A stretch of 64,000 bases of DNA. Source: Planctomycetota bacterium (GTDB taxonomy: Bacteria > Planctomycetota > SZUA-567 > H5-PLA8). Location: contig JAKLKQ010000021.1 in the NCBI GenBank assembly GCA_023150555.1, forward strand, positions 37,573 to 101,572, written 5' to 3'. Under the pieces are notes generated by a model that was given only the letters and a program-made list of their open reading frames with translations, had not been told where the DNA came from and searched no databases. The position numbers and the translations under genes were made by a program. Each line of letters begins with the position of its first letter. Positions within the stretch are counted from its first letter, which is position 1. Positions 29,093 to 38,030 of this stretch are shown in pieces.

Positions 29093-30574
29093 ATGTTGTC
29101 CGAAGTCGAACAGGTTCGCTTAAGGATATCCAGAGCCACCGACGCGAAAAAGAAATCGCAGTACGGCCAGTTCTTCACCTCCGAACGCACGGCCGCTTTT
29201 ATGGCCGGACTGTTCCCGCGAAGCAAGGGGACCTGCCACTTGCTGGATGCAGGCGCAGGGATCGGTTCGCTTTCCGCCGCGTTTCTAGAGCGCTGGCGCA
29301 GCGGGGAACTGAAATTTGACCATGTCGAATTGGAAGCCTTCGAAATCGACGAGACCCTTCATGAGCCTCTGAACGAAACGCTCAGACGGTTCGACCGTAA
29401 GTCCTTTACCAAACGCGTTCGGGGCGACGATTTTGTCCTTACGGCCTCCGATTGGCTCTCGGGTACGCTCTTCATGTCGCCGCCACAATTTACCCACGCA
29501 ATCCTAAACCCACCGTACAAGAAGATTGGTAGTTCCTCCGCCCATAGAATCGCCTTGCGCCGAGTCGGAATTGAGACGGTAAATCTTTATTCGGCGTTCG
29601 TTGCGCTGGCCGTTTCTCTCTTAGCTCCTGGCGGCCAAATTGTTGCGATTGTACCCAGGAGTTTCTGCAACGGCCCCTATTACCGCCCCTTCCGGGAATT
29701 CGTCCTCAATCGGTGTGTCATTCGTCATCTCCATTTGTTCGACTCACGCGATAAGGCGTTCAAGGACGACGACGTGCTCCAAGAGAACGTAATCGTCCGG
29801 TTGGAGCGCGGCGGGCGCCAACAAGAGGTGACCGTTTCAACCTCCGGAGACGACACGTTCAGCGACATATCGACGCGCAAACATTCCTTCGATGCCATTG
29901 TTGAGCCGAACGATTCCGAACGCTTCATTCACATCCCAACTTGCGCTCCAGGAACTTCCGAAACAACAGGCTCCCCCGCGTTTCATCATTCCTTGGGCGA
30001 TATTGGGCTCAGCGTATCGACGGGGCCGGTGGTCGATTTCCGGCTTCGGGATCATTTGGTGCGGATGCCGGAAAAGGGATGCGTCCCCCTGCTATACGCG
30101 TGCCACCTCACACCCACAGGCACGGTCTGGCCTTTGCAGGACTCGAAGAAACCCAATGCCATCCTGCGAAACGACGAGACCGAAAAGTGGCTCTACCCCA
30201 ATGGGTTTTACTGTGTGGTCAGGCGATTCTCGTCGAAGGAAGAAAAGCGGCGAATCGTCGCAAGGGTTGTCGATCCTCGCTCGTTCAAGAAGACTCCCGC
30301 ACTTGGGTTCGAGAATCACCTCAATGTCTTTCACGAGAACAGGAATGGCGTTCCGGAGGCGCTGGCCCACGGACTCGCGGCCTACTTGAATTCAACCATG
30401 GTCGATGAAAGCTTCCGGCGGTTTAATGGACACACCCAAGTCAATGCAACCGACCTAAGGCAAATGAAGTACCTGAGCCGGCAGGACCTTATCGGTCTTG
30501 GAAAGTGGGCGATGAAACAAGGAATTCCTTCGCAGAGCGCGATCGATAAAAAGCTCGGAACATTGCCTGCATGA
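29093..30574 (+). CDS. Type II R-M N6-adenine DNA methyltransferase (BsuBI/PstI-like partner)
   Basis: LLDAGAGIGSLSAAF motif I and AILNPPYKK catalytic motif; 4-bp overlap with restriction gene. Confidence 0.9.
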   Translation: MLSEVEQVRLRISRATDAKKKSQYGQFFTSERTAAFMAGLFPRSKGTCHLLDAGAGIGSLSAAFLERWRSGELKFDHVELEAFEIDETLHEPLNETLRRFDRKSFTKRVRGDDFVLTASDWLSGTLFMSPPQFTHAILNPPYKKIGSSSAHRIALRRVGIETVNLYSAFVALAVSLLAPGGQIVAIVPRSFCNGPYYRPFREFVLNRCVIRHLHLFDSRDKAFKDDDVLQENVIVRLERGGRQQEVTVSTSGDDTFSDISTRKHSFDAIVEPNDSERFIHIPTCAPGTSETTGSPAFHHSLGDIGLSVSTGPVVDFRLRDHLVRMPEKGCVPLLYACHLTPTGTVWPLQDSKKPNAILRNDETEKWLYPNGFYCVVRRFSSKEEKRRIVARVVDPRSFKKTPALGFENHLNVFHENRNGVPEALAHGLAAYLNSTMVDESFRRFNGHTQVNATDLRQMKYLSRQDLIGLGKWAMKQGIPSQSAIDKKLGTLPA

Positions 30575-31530
30575 GCACGTCCAAAAGAAGTCGCCAAATA
30601 AGGGCCGCGCTCAAAATTCTGACGGCACTCGGATTACCGCGCGCACAACAGAACGAACGCTCGGCGCTTTGCCTGTTAGCCTTGTCGAGCATTACGCCAG
30701 AAAGGTCGTGGGCCGAGGCGGAGGCTCCGCTGATTGGCATCACGCCGATCATGGATTGGGCGCGGGACCACTACAGAAAGCGGTATGCTCCAAATACGCG
30801 AGAAACAATTCGCCGCCAAACCATGCACCAATTCTGCGATGCGGGCATAGCCCTTTACAATCCCGACAAACCGGATCGAGCGGTCAACAGCCCACATGCG
30901 GTCTACCAGATCGAGCCTGCCGCCCTGGAATTGGTTCGCCTTTGGGGGACTTCGAATTGGAACAAGGCACTTAAGACTTACCTTGTCGAAAGGGAAACCC
31001 TGGTCGCCAAATACAAGAAGGCGCGTGTTCAACGGCAAATCCCCGTCGAGATTTCGCCAGGGAAGAAAATTTCGCTCAGTCCGGGCGAACACAGCGAACT
31101 CATTCGCGCAATCATTGAGGACTTCGCGCCTCGCTTTGCCCCAGGAAGCACTCTCGTCTATGTCGGAGACACCGGCAAGAAATGGGGATACTTTGATGCC
31201 CCCTTGTTGTCGAAACTGGGCATAACGGTTGATTCGCATGGGAAGATGCCGGATGTTGCTCTTTACTATTCAACAAAGAACTGGCTGCTGCTTGCGGAGG
31301 CCGTGACGAGCCACGGTCCTGTAGACGGCAAACGCCATCAAGAGCTCGCTAAACTATTCGCCGGATCGACGGCAGGTTTGGTTTTTGTAACCGCCTTTCC
31401 CAATCGCACGGTAATGAGCAGATATCTTGGCGATATCGCATGGGAAACCGAAGTATGGGTGGCCGACGCGCCGTCACATCTCATTCACTTTAACGGAGTC
31501 CGGTTTTTGGGCCCATACGATCCATCTTAG
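30571..31530 (+). CDS. BsuBI/PstI-family restriction endonuclease
   Basis: ALKILTALGLPRAQQNERSALCLLAL N-term and TLVYVGDTGKKWGYFDAPLLSKLGI...HGKMPDVALYYSTKNWLLLAEAVTSHGPVDGKRHQEL catalytic region. Confidence 0.92.
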   Translation: MSTSKRSRQIRAALKILTALGLPRAQQNERSALCLLALSSITPERSWAEAEAPLIGITPIMDWARDHYRKRYAPNTRETIRRQTMHQFCDAGIALYNPDKPDRAVNSPHAVYQIEPAALELVRLWGTSNWNKALKTYLVERETLVAKYKKARVQRQIPVEISPGKKISLSPGEHSELIRAIIEDFAPRFAPGSTLVYVGDTGKKWGYFDAPLLSKLGITVDSHGKMPDVALYYSTKNWLLLAEAVTSHGPVDGKRHQELAKLFAGSTAGLVFVTAFPNRTVMSRYLGDIAWETEVWVADAPSHLIHFNGVRFLGPYDPS

Positions 31531-31602
31531 AAAATCGCGCGCCCTCCTGCTGCGCCCCGGTCTCGCAGGTGAAGTCGCCGAAGGCCGGCAGCACCGCGCC
31601 GG

Positions 31603-32412
31603 TTACGGGGGCAACGGCAGGCGGCCCATGCGCACCTCGATGGGCGTCCTGCCAAAGTGGCGCTTGAAGGCGCGAGAGAAATAGAACGGGCTGCCAAAAC
31701 GGAGTTTCTCGGCCACCTCCTTCACCGCGACACCGCCCTGAGCCAACGCGCTCCAGGCATAGTTCATGCGCCTGGCCACCAGATAGTTGTGCGGCGTCAC
31801 GCTGAACGTGCGCTTGAAGCAGCGGTGGAAATACACGGGGCAAAGGTGCACGCTTTCGGCGACGTCTTCCAGCGACGGATTCTCGAGGAAATGCCCGTCC
31901 ATGAAGGCCAGCGCGGGCTTGAGCGCCGCGAAGGCCTGCGGCGCCCCGGCGCCGCGCGGCGGGTCTGCCGGAGCCGGCAGCGCCATCCATTCCGCACAGG
32001 CCCACGCCAGCATGGCCTGCGTCCGGAAGACGTCGCGTGGAGATCGCGCGTCGAAGAGTTCCTGCATGCGCCGGTACACCGGCTTCCAGAAAGACCACTT
32101 CGCAGCCGGCCAGCGCAGGCCGCCGGCGAACCGCGCGACGACGAAGTTCATCTCCATCGAGTCGGGGCGGAAGTGCAACCAGTCGAGCGTCATGCGGCGC
32201 GCGCAGCGGTAGCGGATCCAGCGGTAGCCGGGCAGCAGGTAGATGTAACCGGCCCGCAGTTCCACGGTGCGGCCCCGATAGAGGAACTCCGCGCGGCCCC
32301 TGCGCGGGAAATACAGGCGGTGGTAGTCCGCGTACTGCCAGTCCGTGGCGCGCCACTTCGGCGTGCAGGTGAAGGCGCCGCCGCCCAGCAGGGCGCTCGA
32401 ATAGCTGTCCAT
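31603..32412 (-). CDS. AraC-family transcriptional regulator
   Basis: Double HTH: LEDVAESVHLCPVYFHRCFKRTFSVTPHNYLVARRMNYA...VAEKLRFGSPFYFSRAFKRHFGRTP. Confidence 0.93.
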   Translation of the reverse strand: MDSYSSALLGGGAFTCTPKWRATDWQYADYHRLYFPRRGRAEFLYRGRTVELRAGYIYLLPGYRWIRYRCARRMTLDWLHFRPDSMEMNFVVARFAGGLRWPAAKWSFWKPVYRRMQELFDARSPRDVFRTQAMLAWACAEWMALPAPADPPRGAGAPQAFAALKPALAFMDGHFLENPSLEDVAESVHLCPVYFHRCFKRTFSVTPHNYLVARRMNYAWSALAQGGVAVKEVAEKLRFGSPFYFSRAFKRHFGRTPIEVRMGRLPLPP

Positions 32413-32529
32413 GCCCTCACTCTACCCCGCCCGTCCCGGACCGGAAGTCAAGAAAAGACATGTTTCTGTCAGCTTAGTCCATTTAGAACCTGCCCCCGTT
32501 GCGTTAGGTTCATCCATGTCGCTTCCCCA

Positions 32530-32805
32530 AGCAGTCCGTTGAAAAAGGGGCCAGGCCGCGTTGCGAGTAATTTTCGCACTGAACGAGGCGCGCGAAGCGG
32601 AGCCGTAGCTGGAGGCTACGGCGAGCGTAGCGGAACGAAGTTCAGGACGAAAAGGCCCGCAACCCTTTGGGCAGCCTTGTCTTGCGATCCGGACCTGCGT
32701 TGCGCTTCGCTGCGGCGTATCTTCTCGATACGCCTCGACTATGCGCGCCTTGGTCCAAATCACAATCCAAGGCTGCGCGGCCTGGCCCTTTTTCAACGGG
32801 CTGCT
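32530..32805. mobile_element. MITE-like element with ~30-bp terminal inverted repeats and two internal nested hairpins
   Basis: Ends AGCAGTCCGTTGAAAAAGGGGCCAGGCCGCG / CGCGGCCTGGCCCTTTTTCAACGGGCTGCT; internal stems 32602-32609/32615-32622 and 32714-32721/32727-32734. Confidence 0.75.
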
Positions 32806-32829
32806 AGGCCCCGAGAGGAGTCCGATGCC

Positions 32830-33687
32830 ATGTCCCCTGACGCCGACGATCCGATGAGCCGCCGCGACCTCGCCTTCAAGCCCGTTTCAAATCCCGCGCC
32901 CAGGGTGCTGACGGCCGAACAGATCGAGCGCTACAACCGCGACGGGTACCTCACGCCATTCCCCATCTACAACGCGGCCGGCGCGGCGCGCAACCGCGCG
33001 TACTTCGACCGGCTCCTGGCGATGCTCAAGGCCTTCAAGGACGGGCGCGACACTTACGCGATCAACGGATACCACACGCACTGCCGGGGCATTTGGGACA
33101 TGGTCATGAATCCCGCGATCCTGGATATCGTGGAAGACTTGGTCGGCCCGGACATCGTCTGCTGGGGCACGCACTTCTTCTGCAAGCTGCCGCACGACCC
33201 CAAGTCGGTGCCGTGGCACCAGGACGCGTCGTACTGGCCGTTCACGCCCGCGCGCACCGTTACGGTTTGGCTGGCCATCGACGACACGGATACGGAGAAC
33301 GCCTGCATGTCCTTTCTTCCGGGCACCCACCGCCTGGGGCACCTGGCCTGGAAGCGCTCCGACAAGCCTGCGGTGCTGAATCAGGAGATCGAGGAGATCG
33401 GGCAGTACGGGCGCCCGGTGCCCGTGGAGTTGAAGGCCGGCGAGATCGAGCTGCACGCGGACATGCTTGCGCACGGTTCGCCGCCGAACACGTCCTCGCG
33501 CCGGCGCTGTGGGCTGACGATGCGCTATTGCCCGACGAGCGTGCGGTCCGTCAATGGCGGCTGGCGCAGCCAGGCCATCCTGTGCCGCGGCAGGGATCCC
33601 GACGCCTACTGGACGCCCGCGCCGCGGCCCGATGGCGAGGACTTGGCGATTCCAGCTAAGCGCAAGGAACTGATTGGCGCGAATTAG
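32830..33687 (+). CDS. Phytanoyl-CoA dioxygenase (PhyH)-family Fe(II)/2OG oxygenase
   Basis: In-frame ATG 32830; HQD...H metal motif (PWHQDASYW; ADMLAHGSPPN); LPGTHRLGHL. Confidence 0.88.
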   Translation: MSPDADDPMSRRDLAFKPVSNPAPRVLTAEQIERYNRDGYLTPFPIYNAAGAARNRAYFDRLLAMLKAFKDGRDTYAINGYHTHCRGIWDMVMNPAILDIVEDLVGPDIVCWGTHFFCKLPHDPKSVPWHQDASYWPFTPARTVTVWLAIDDTDTENACMSFLPGTHRLGHLAWKRSDKPAVLNQEIEEIGQYGRPVPVELKAGEIELHADMLAHGSPPNTSSRRRCGLTMRYCPTSVRSVNGGWRSQAILCRGRDPDAYWTPAPRPDGEDLAIPAKRKELIGAN

Positions 33688-33714
33688 GCCCATTGAAAAA
33701 GGGGCGCGGCCGCG
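33688..33714 (+). repeat. Solo copy of the MITE-like terminus
   Basis: GCCCATTGAAAAAGGGGCGCGGCCGCG, close match to the TIR at 32530..32560, immediately after the PhyH stop. Confidence 0.7.
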
Positions 33715-33719
33715 TTCTG

Positions 33720-33800
33720 CGGCTGTTGAACATCTTCTGGAAGTCCCAGTGGTCGTAGAACTCCGTGCCGTAGCGCCGGTCGCTGGGACGGAGGTAGCCG
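33720..33800 (-). repeat. C-terminal-peptide module, copy A
   Basis: Minus-strand GGYLRPSDRRYGTEFYDHWDFQKMFNSR; about 90% identical by eye to 42391..42469. Confidence 0.85.
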
Positions 33801-33810
33801 CCCGCGGACG

Positions 33811-33874
33811 CAGCCGGCCTCCATTCGGCGCGCAGCGCCGAACGCGTCAACCGCCTCCTGATATAAGGAGGCGC
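33811..33874. repeat. Palindromic intergenic repeat, copy 2
   Basis: CAGCCGGCCTCCATTCGGCGCGCAGCGCCGAACGCGTC...ATATAAGGAGGCGC; conserved 8-bp stem with changed loop. Confidence 0.7.
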
Positions 33875-33981
33875 GGGAGTTCATCCGCGCCAACCGCCAT
33901 GTCCTTGAACCGCGGCGTCGCCGATTGCCTGGCGGGGCCGGAGAACCGAAATCGTGCGCTCAGCCGGTACAACACAAGAAG

Positions 33982-34314
33982 TCAATGCGGAACAGAACTC
34001 GAGAATACGTTGAGGACAACCACGCCGGCTACGATCAAGGAAAGTCCGATAAGGGCCGGCGTATCCAGCGCCTGTCCCAGGAAGATCCATGCGACCAGGG
34101 CAATCAGGGCGACGCCTACACCGGACCAGATTGCATAAACCACCCCCACCGGGATGGTTTCGAGCGTGAGCGACAGAAAGTAGAACGCGGACAGGTAGCC
34201 GACGGCAACGATAATCGACGGCCAAAAGCGCGTAAAGCCTTCGGAAGACTTCAGCGCCGAAGTGGCGATCACTTCGCTGCATATAGCCACGGCAAGTATC
34301 AGCCACTTCTGCAT
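33982..34314 (-). CDS. SMR-family efflux protein (EmrE/Qac-like)
   Basis: EVIATSALKSSEGFTRFWPS; VVYAIWSGVGVALIAL; start trimmed to MQKWLILAVA. Confidence 0.92.
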   Translation of the reverse strand: MQKWLILAVAICSEVIATSALKSSEGFTRFWPSIIVAVGYLSAFYFLSLTLETIPVGVVYAIWSGVGVALIALVAWIFLGQALDTPALIGLSLIVAGVVVLNVFSSSVPH

Positions 34315-34359
34315 TCGCCTGATCCTCCGCCACCGAACGCCAACCATCTATTGGTCCGC

Positions 34360-35487
34360 CTATGCGCCCCCGGCGGACGCAAGACCCGCCGAAGCAACCG
34401 CTTCCATGGCCCGGTTGTAGAATTGGTGGAACATCGCCATGCCATCCTCGTACGGCCTTTGATACGGGCCCTCGGCTTCACGGCGCTGCTGGTACAGAAG
34501 CCTGCGGCCCGTCGCAATGCGGCTGCACAGGTCCGAATCCTCAAGCATGGTCTCTTCGCACGCCGCTTCCGCGGCGGCCACCAGGTCGGGCCGTGCCTCG
34601 GCGATGTCCCGGTGATGAAAGTAGTCGGAATACAACACCGAAGATTCCGGACCGGTTGGATGAATGGTCGTGATCAGCATGTACAGCGGATAACACTCGA
34701 TCATGAGATTGGGGTAATACATAAGGAGAATGCCCGCGTATTCGGGAATATCCCCTTTGAAGAACTCAAGCAAACCATCGATCCATTTCCTGTAAACGGG
34801 CGTGGCGTTATTCGAGCGCAAGTGGCGCGGCGAACGCGGCCTGATGAGTTGCGCATGATACTCCCCATGCTCGACCCATTGCATGCTGGGCATATCCAGG
34901 AAGGCGCAGAATCCCGGATGGATAAAAGGAATGTGGTAGTTTTCGCCGAAAACGTCGATGTAATGCTTCCAGTTATAGCCGACATCCTCGCGGACGGTCC
35001 GCCGATAGACCATCTTGTCGATCTGCATGGCTTCCAACAGGTGAAAATCCTCAAAGACCGGGCCGGGCTGCGACGGCCCCTCGAACAGCAGGCCCTTCCA
35101 TTGCAGCAACTCGCCCTTGCCGAGCCGAACCGTGGCTTTCTCATCCCGATAAAGAGGAGAGTGCACGCACCGGCCGTCGTGTTCATAGCTCCAGCGGTGC
35201 ATCGGACAGGTCAAGAACCGGCTGTTTCCGCAACCCGAAAGCATCTGCGCCTGGCGATGGGCGCAGATATTGTCGATCAGTTGCAGTTGGCCTCCTTTCT
35301 TGGTGAGAATCTTCGAATCCTGCAGCCGCTCAACGACATAGTAGTCGCAATCGTTCTTTACCTTTCCGGCCGCGGTCAGGTAGCTGACTCGGTTCCGAAA
35401 AAGCAGGTCCAACTCCATTTGGTATACTTCCGCATCGAAATAGCTTCGGACAGGTATACCGGCTGCCTTCTTCACCATGGACGGCAC
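34360..35487 (-). CDS. Rieske non-heme iron oxygenase, alpha subunit
   Basis: Rieske CAH...CPMH (DNICAHRQAQMLSGCGNSRFLTCPMHRWSYEHDG) and NWKHYIDVFGENYHIPFIHPGF catalytic region. Confidence 0.93.
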   Translation of the reverse strand: MPSMVKKAAGIPVRSYFDAEVYQMELDLLFRNRVSYLTAAGKVKNDCDYYVVERLQDSKILTKKGGQLQLIDNICAHRQAQMLSGCGNSRFLTCPMHRWSYEHDGRCVHSPLYRDEKATVRLGKGELLQWKGLLFEGPSQPGPVFEDFHLLEAMQIDKMVYRRTVREDVGYNWKHYIDVFGENYHIPFIHPGFCAFLDMPSMQWVEHGEYHAQLIRPRSPRHLRSNNATPVYRKWIDGLLEFFKGDIPEYAGILLMYYPNLMIECYPLYMLITTIHPTGPESSVLYSDYFHHRDIAEARPDLVAAAEAACEETMLEDSDLCSRIATGRRLLYQQRREAEGPYQRPYEDGMAMFHQFYNRAMEAVASAGLASAGGA

Positions 35488-35495
35488 CCTCCCCT

Positions 35496-36386
35496 CTACT
35501 GGATGCGCTCTAGGAAATCGGCAATGGTGCCGGCCACCAGGGCCTTTTCGCGGTCGACGGTCGCAAGGTGATACGAGTCCTCGAGGATCAGCGACTCAAA
35601 CACCCTGCTGCTTGCTCCGGCCTGGATATCCTTGAGGCTTCGAAGGCTGGACACTTCATCATCCAGCGGATGGATGGCGCATATTGGAGCGGTAATCTTG
35701 TCCAGATGCTTTCGAACGTAATGGTTCATCTGCCGCATCTCGCAAATGCTTCGAAATGGGATTTTCGAGTAATGTGTTTTTGAAGAAGCGCACATTTTAG
35801 ACTTGATCCACCGGCGGATATTTTCGTCTTTCACTCCGTATGGATGGCTCTCCTTGACGTTGTACAGAAAATAGAGCGGCGTGTAGACCGCATAGGGGAT
35901 CAAACACGTCGTCCATGGCAGCCCCCATCCATCGAAATGGAGGGTAGTTGAAATCGGGCAGATACTCTTTATGCGGCAGCCGTTGCGAATGCCGAGGTAC
36001 AGCGCCAGCACCGCGCCCATGCACAGACCGGACACCGAAACCGTCGAATACCGTGCAGAGACCTTCTCGAATTCCGCCTGGGCGGCCGAAGCAAAATCCT
36101 GCCATTTCAATTTCCTGAGCTGGCTGTAGTGCGCGCAATGGCCCGGCAGCACCGGAAGTTCGACGTGAAATCCCTTCCGCTGCAAGGTACGGCGAAGGTA
36201 CAGCATCTCCGCCGGGCTGCCGCCCAGGCCGTGGAAGAGCAGCACGGCATGCTCGGAAGTCTTTCGAATTCGCACGCCGCTCAGCCCATCGCCGCGTGGG
36301 GAGGCGGGCCATCGAGTCCCGGCTTCGAGGTTTCCCGTGGGCGCATGTTGCGTTGGCGCGTCTGGCTGGCCAGATGGCTCCATCAT
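35496..36386 (-). CDS. Alpha/beta hydrolase with Cys nucleophile elbow (GLCMG)
   Basis: VLLFHGLGGSPAEM oxyanion region; VSGLCMGAVLALYLG elbow; HPLDDEV and SYHLAT for Asp/His. Confidence 0.85.
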   Translation of the reverse strand: MMEPSGQPDAPTQHAPTGNLEAGTRWPASPRGDGLSGVRIRKTSEHAVLLFHGLGGSPAEMLYLRRTLQRKGFHVELPVLPGHCAHYSQLRKLKWQDFASAAQAEFEKVSARYSTVSVSGLCMGAVLALYLGIRNGCRIKSICPISTTLHFDGWGLPWTTCLIPYAVYTPLYFLYNVKESHPYGVKDENIRRWIKSKMCASSKTHYSKIPFRSICEMRQMNHYVRKHLDKITAPICAIHPLDDEVSSLRSLKDIQAGASSRVFESLILEDSYHLATVDREKALVAGTIADFLERIQ

Positions 36387-36440
36387 GCGACACCTCCTCC
36401 TTAAGAGCCAAGAATTGGTGCATTCGGCAACGGAACCGGG

Positions 36441-38030
36441 TTACTGGCCGTCTTGGAACTCGAACTTGATTCTCTCTTGCGTCAGCATTTTTGTTTGGCT
36501 GAGAGGAACCAGCTTCGCCGGGTCGCGAATCGCTTCGGGAACCTCGGCGTCCTCCAGTTCGCGCACTTCCAATTTCTGCAAAACCAGATTCTTGAAGGCA
36601 AAGCAGATCCGGTCCGCAGGACGCGCGGATTCAAATTCCTGGAAAAAGATCGGGCCGGTGCTTGAATTGAAACAGGTGACCAGATAGCGGCCCAGCACAT
36701 ACGTGTGCAGGTTAAGCTCATCCTGGGAAGCCGGCGAACTCAACTTCCAGCATGTGAATCGAATGGATTCCTGACTATTGCACCAGGCAAATAGCATGAA
36801 GCCTCTGTTGGGCTCATGCCCATCGACCCGGCCACCCTCCTGGGGAAGTTCAGACACCTTTGCCGTCAGACGCACAGGACCGGAAGGAATCCGGCAAGGA
36901 ATTTCTACTACGGCAAACCTCTGGCTCGCGTCGGCCGCGTCCCGTGGCGCTTCCGCGAACTGCTGGGGCACATGATACATTCCCGCACCGGTTGAGGCCC
37001 TACCGGCCTTCCATTTCCATTCGCCTAGACGCAGCCGCATTTCCTTATGCGGGCCACGCTCGAAGTCCCAACTTGCATGCAGCTTTTCTTTTCCGGCGGA
37101 AAGCGTCTCGCCCTGCATGCCCGGCGGCGTTGCCTTTGATTCAGCCTGGCCGGATTCGGCAGGCGCGGCTGCAGGAGGAGAAGTTTCTGGAATGGAGCGG
37201 ATGAAGACTCCGCACACCACGGCCAGGAGTGCCACTGCGCCAACCCACACCCCTTTCCAAGCAGAAAGGGGCGCTGCCGCTTTGCCGCTTGAACGAGCGG
37301 CCGATCGAGTGGAAATCCTTTTCAGCACCCGTGCCTGGATTCCGTGGGGAACCTCGCCCACGGACCCGATCGCTTCAGCGAACAACTCGGAACTCAGCGC
37401 GGGCACGGCCGAGGCGAGGCCCGCCGACTTCAGGTTCAGCCGCAGGCGTTCCAGGGCGTCCTGGATGCGCACCGAGACCGTACTCTGGGGGAGCTTCATC
37501 AGATTGGAGATCTCGGCCTGCGTCATTTCTCCCACATAGTAGAGCACGAGCATCTGCCGCAGTTCTAGCGGCAGCTTCGCCAGCATCTCCCAAAGCGTGC
37601 GGTGGAGTTCCAGCCGGTTCGCGGCCTCCGCCGGATTGGGGCTTTCGGTTGCCTTGGGCTCGTTCATTCTGGCCTTCAACCTTTTCTTCTCGTTCTGTTC
37701 CCGCCGGACGACGCGCAGTCCCCTGTTCGCGACAACGCGCATAAGCCACGCCTCGGCCCGGGCATGCGTTGGTTGGTATTTTTCCGCCTGCATCCACACG
37801 GCAAACATGGCCTCTTGCACGATCTCCTCGGCAAGGGCTGCGTTCGCTACCAGGTAATAGGCAATCTTGTAGGCGCGCGCGTGGTGGCGGTTAAAGAGTT
37901 CGGTAAAGGCCGCCTTGTTGCGCCGGCCGGCTATGGTCGTCAGCAGGTCTTCGTCCGAACGTGAAGCCCAGTCCTCTACCTCGTCCTCGGCGCGGGCCTT
38001 CGGTTTGAGGGGTTGAATGCCCATATTCAT
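36441..38030 (-). CDS. ECF sigma factor fused to a TM helix and extracytoplasmic domain (529 aa)
   Basis: AFTELFNRHHARAYKIAYYLVANAALAEEIVQEAMFAVW; MTQAEISNLMKLPQSTVSVRIQDALERLRLNL; TM GVWVGAVALLAVVCGVFI; C-terminal ~230 aa. Confidence 0.88.
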   Translation of the reverse strand: MNMGIQPLKPKARAEDEVEDWASRSDEDLLTTIAGRRNKAAFTELFNRHHARAYKIAYYLVANAALAEEIVQEAMFAVWMQAEKYQPTHARAEAWLMRVVANRGLRVVRREQNEKKRLKARMNEPKATESPNPAEAANRLELHRTLWEMLAKLPLELRQMLVLYYVGEMTQAEISNLMKLPQSTVSVRIQDALERLRLNLKSAGLASAVPALSSELFAEAIGSVGEVPHGIQARVLKRISTRSAARSSGKAAAPLSAWKGVWVGAVALLAVVCGVFIRSIPETSPPAAAPAESGQAESKATPPGMQGETLSAGKEKLHASWDFERGPHKEMRLRLGEWKWKAGRASTGAGMYHVPQQFAEAPRDAADASQRFAVVEIPCRIPSGPVRLTAKVSELPQEGGRVDGHEPNRGFMLFAWCNSQESIRFTCWKLSSPASQDELNLHTYVLGRYLVTCFNSSTGPIFFQEFESARPADRICFAFKNLVLQKLEVRELEDAEVPEAIRDPAKLVPLSQTKMLTQERIKFEFQDGQ

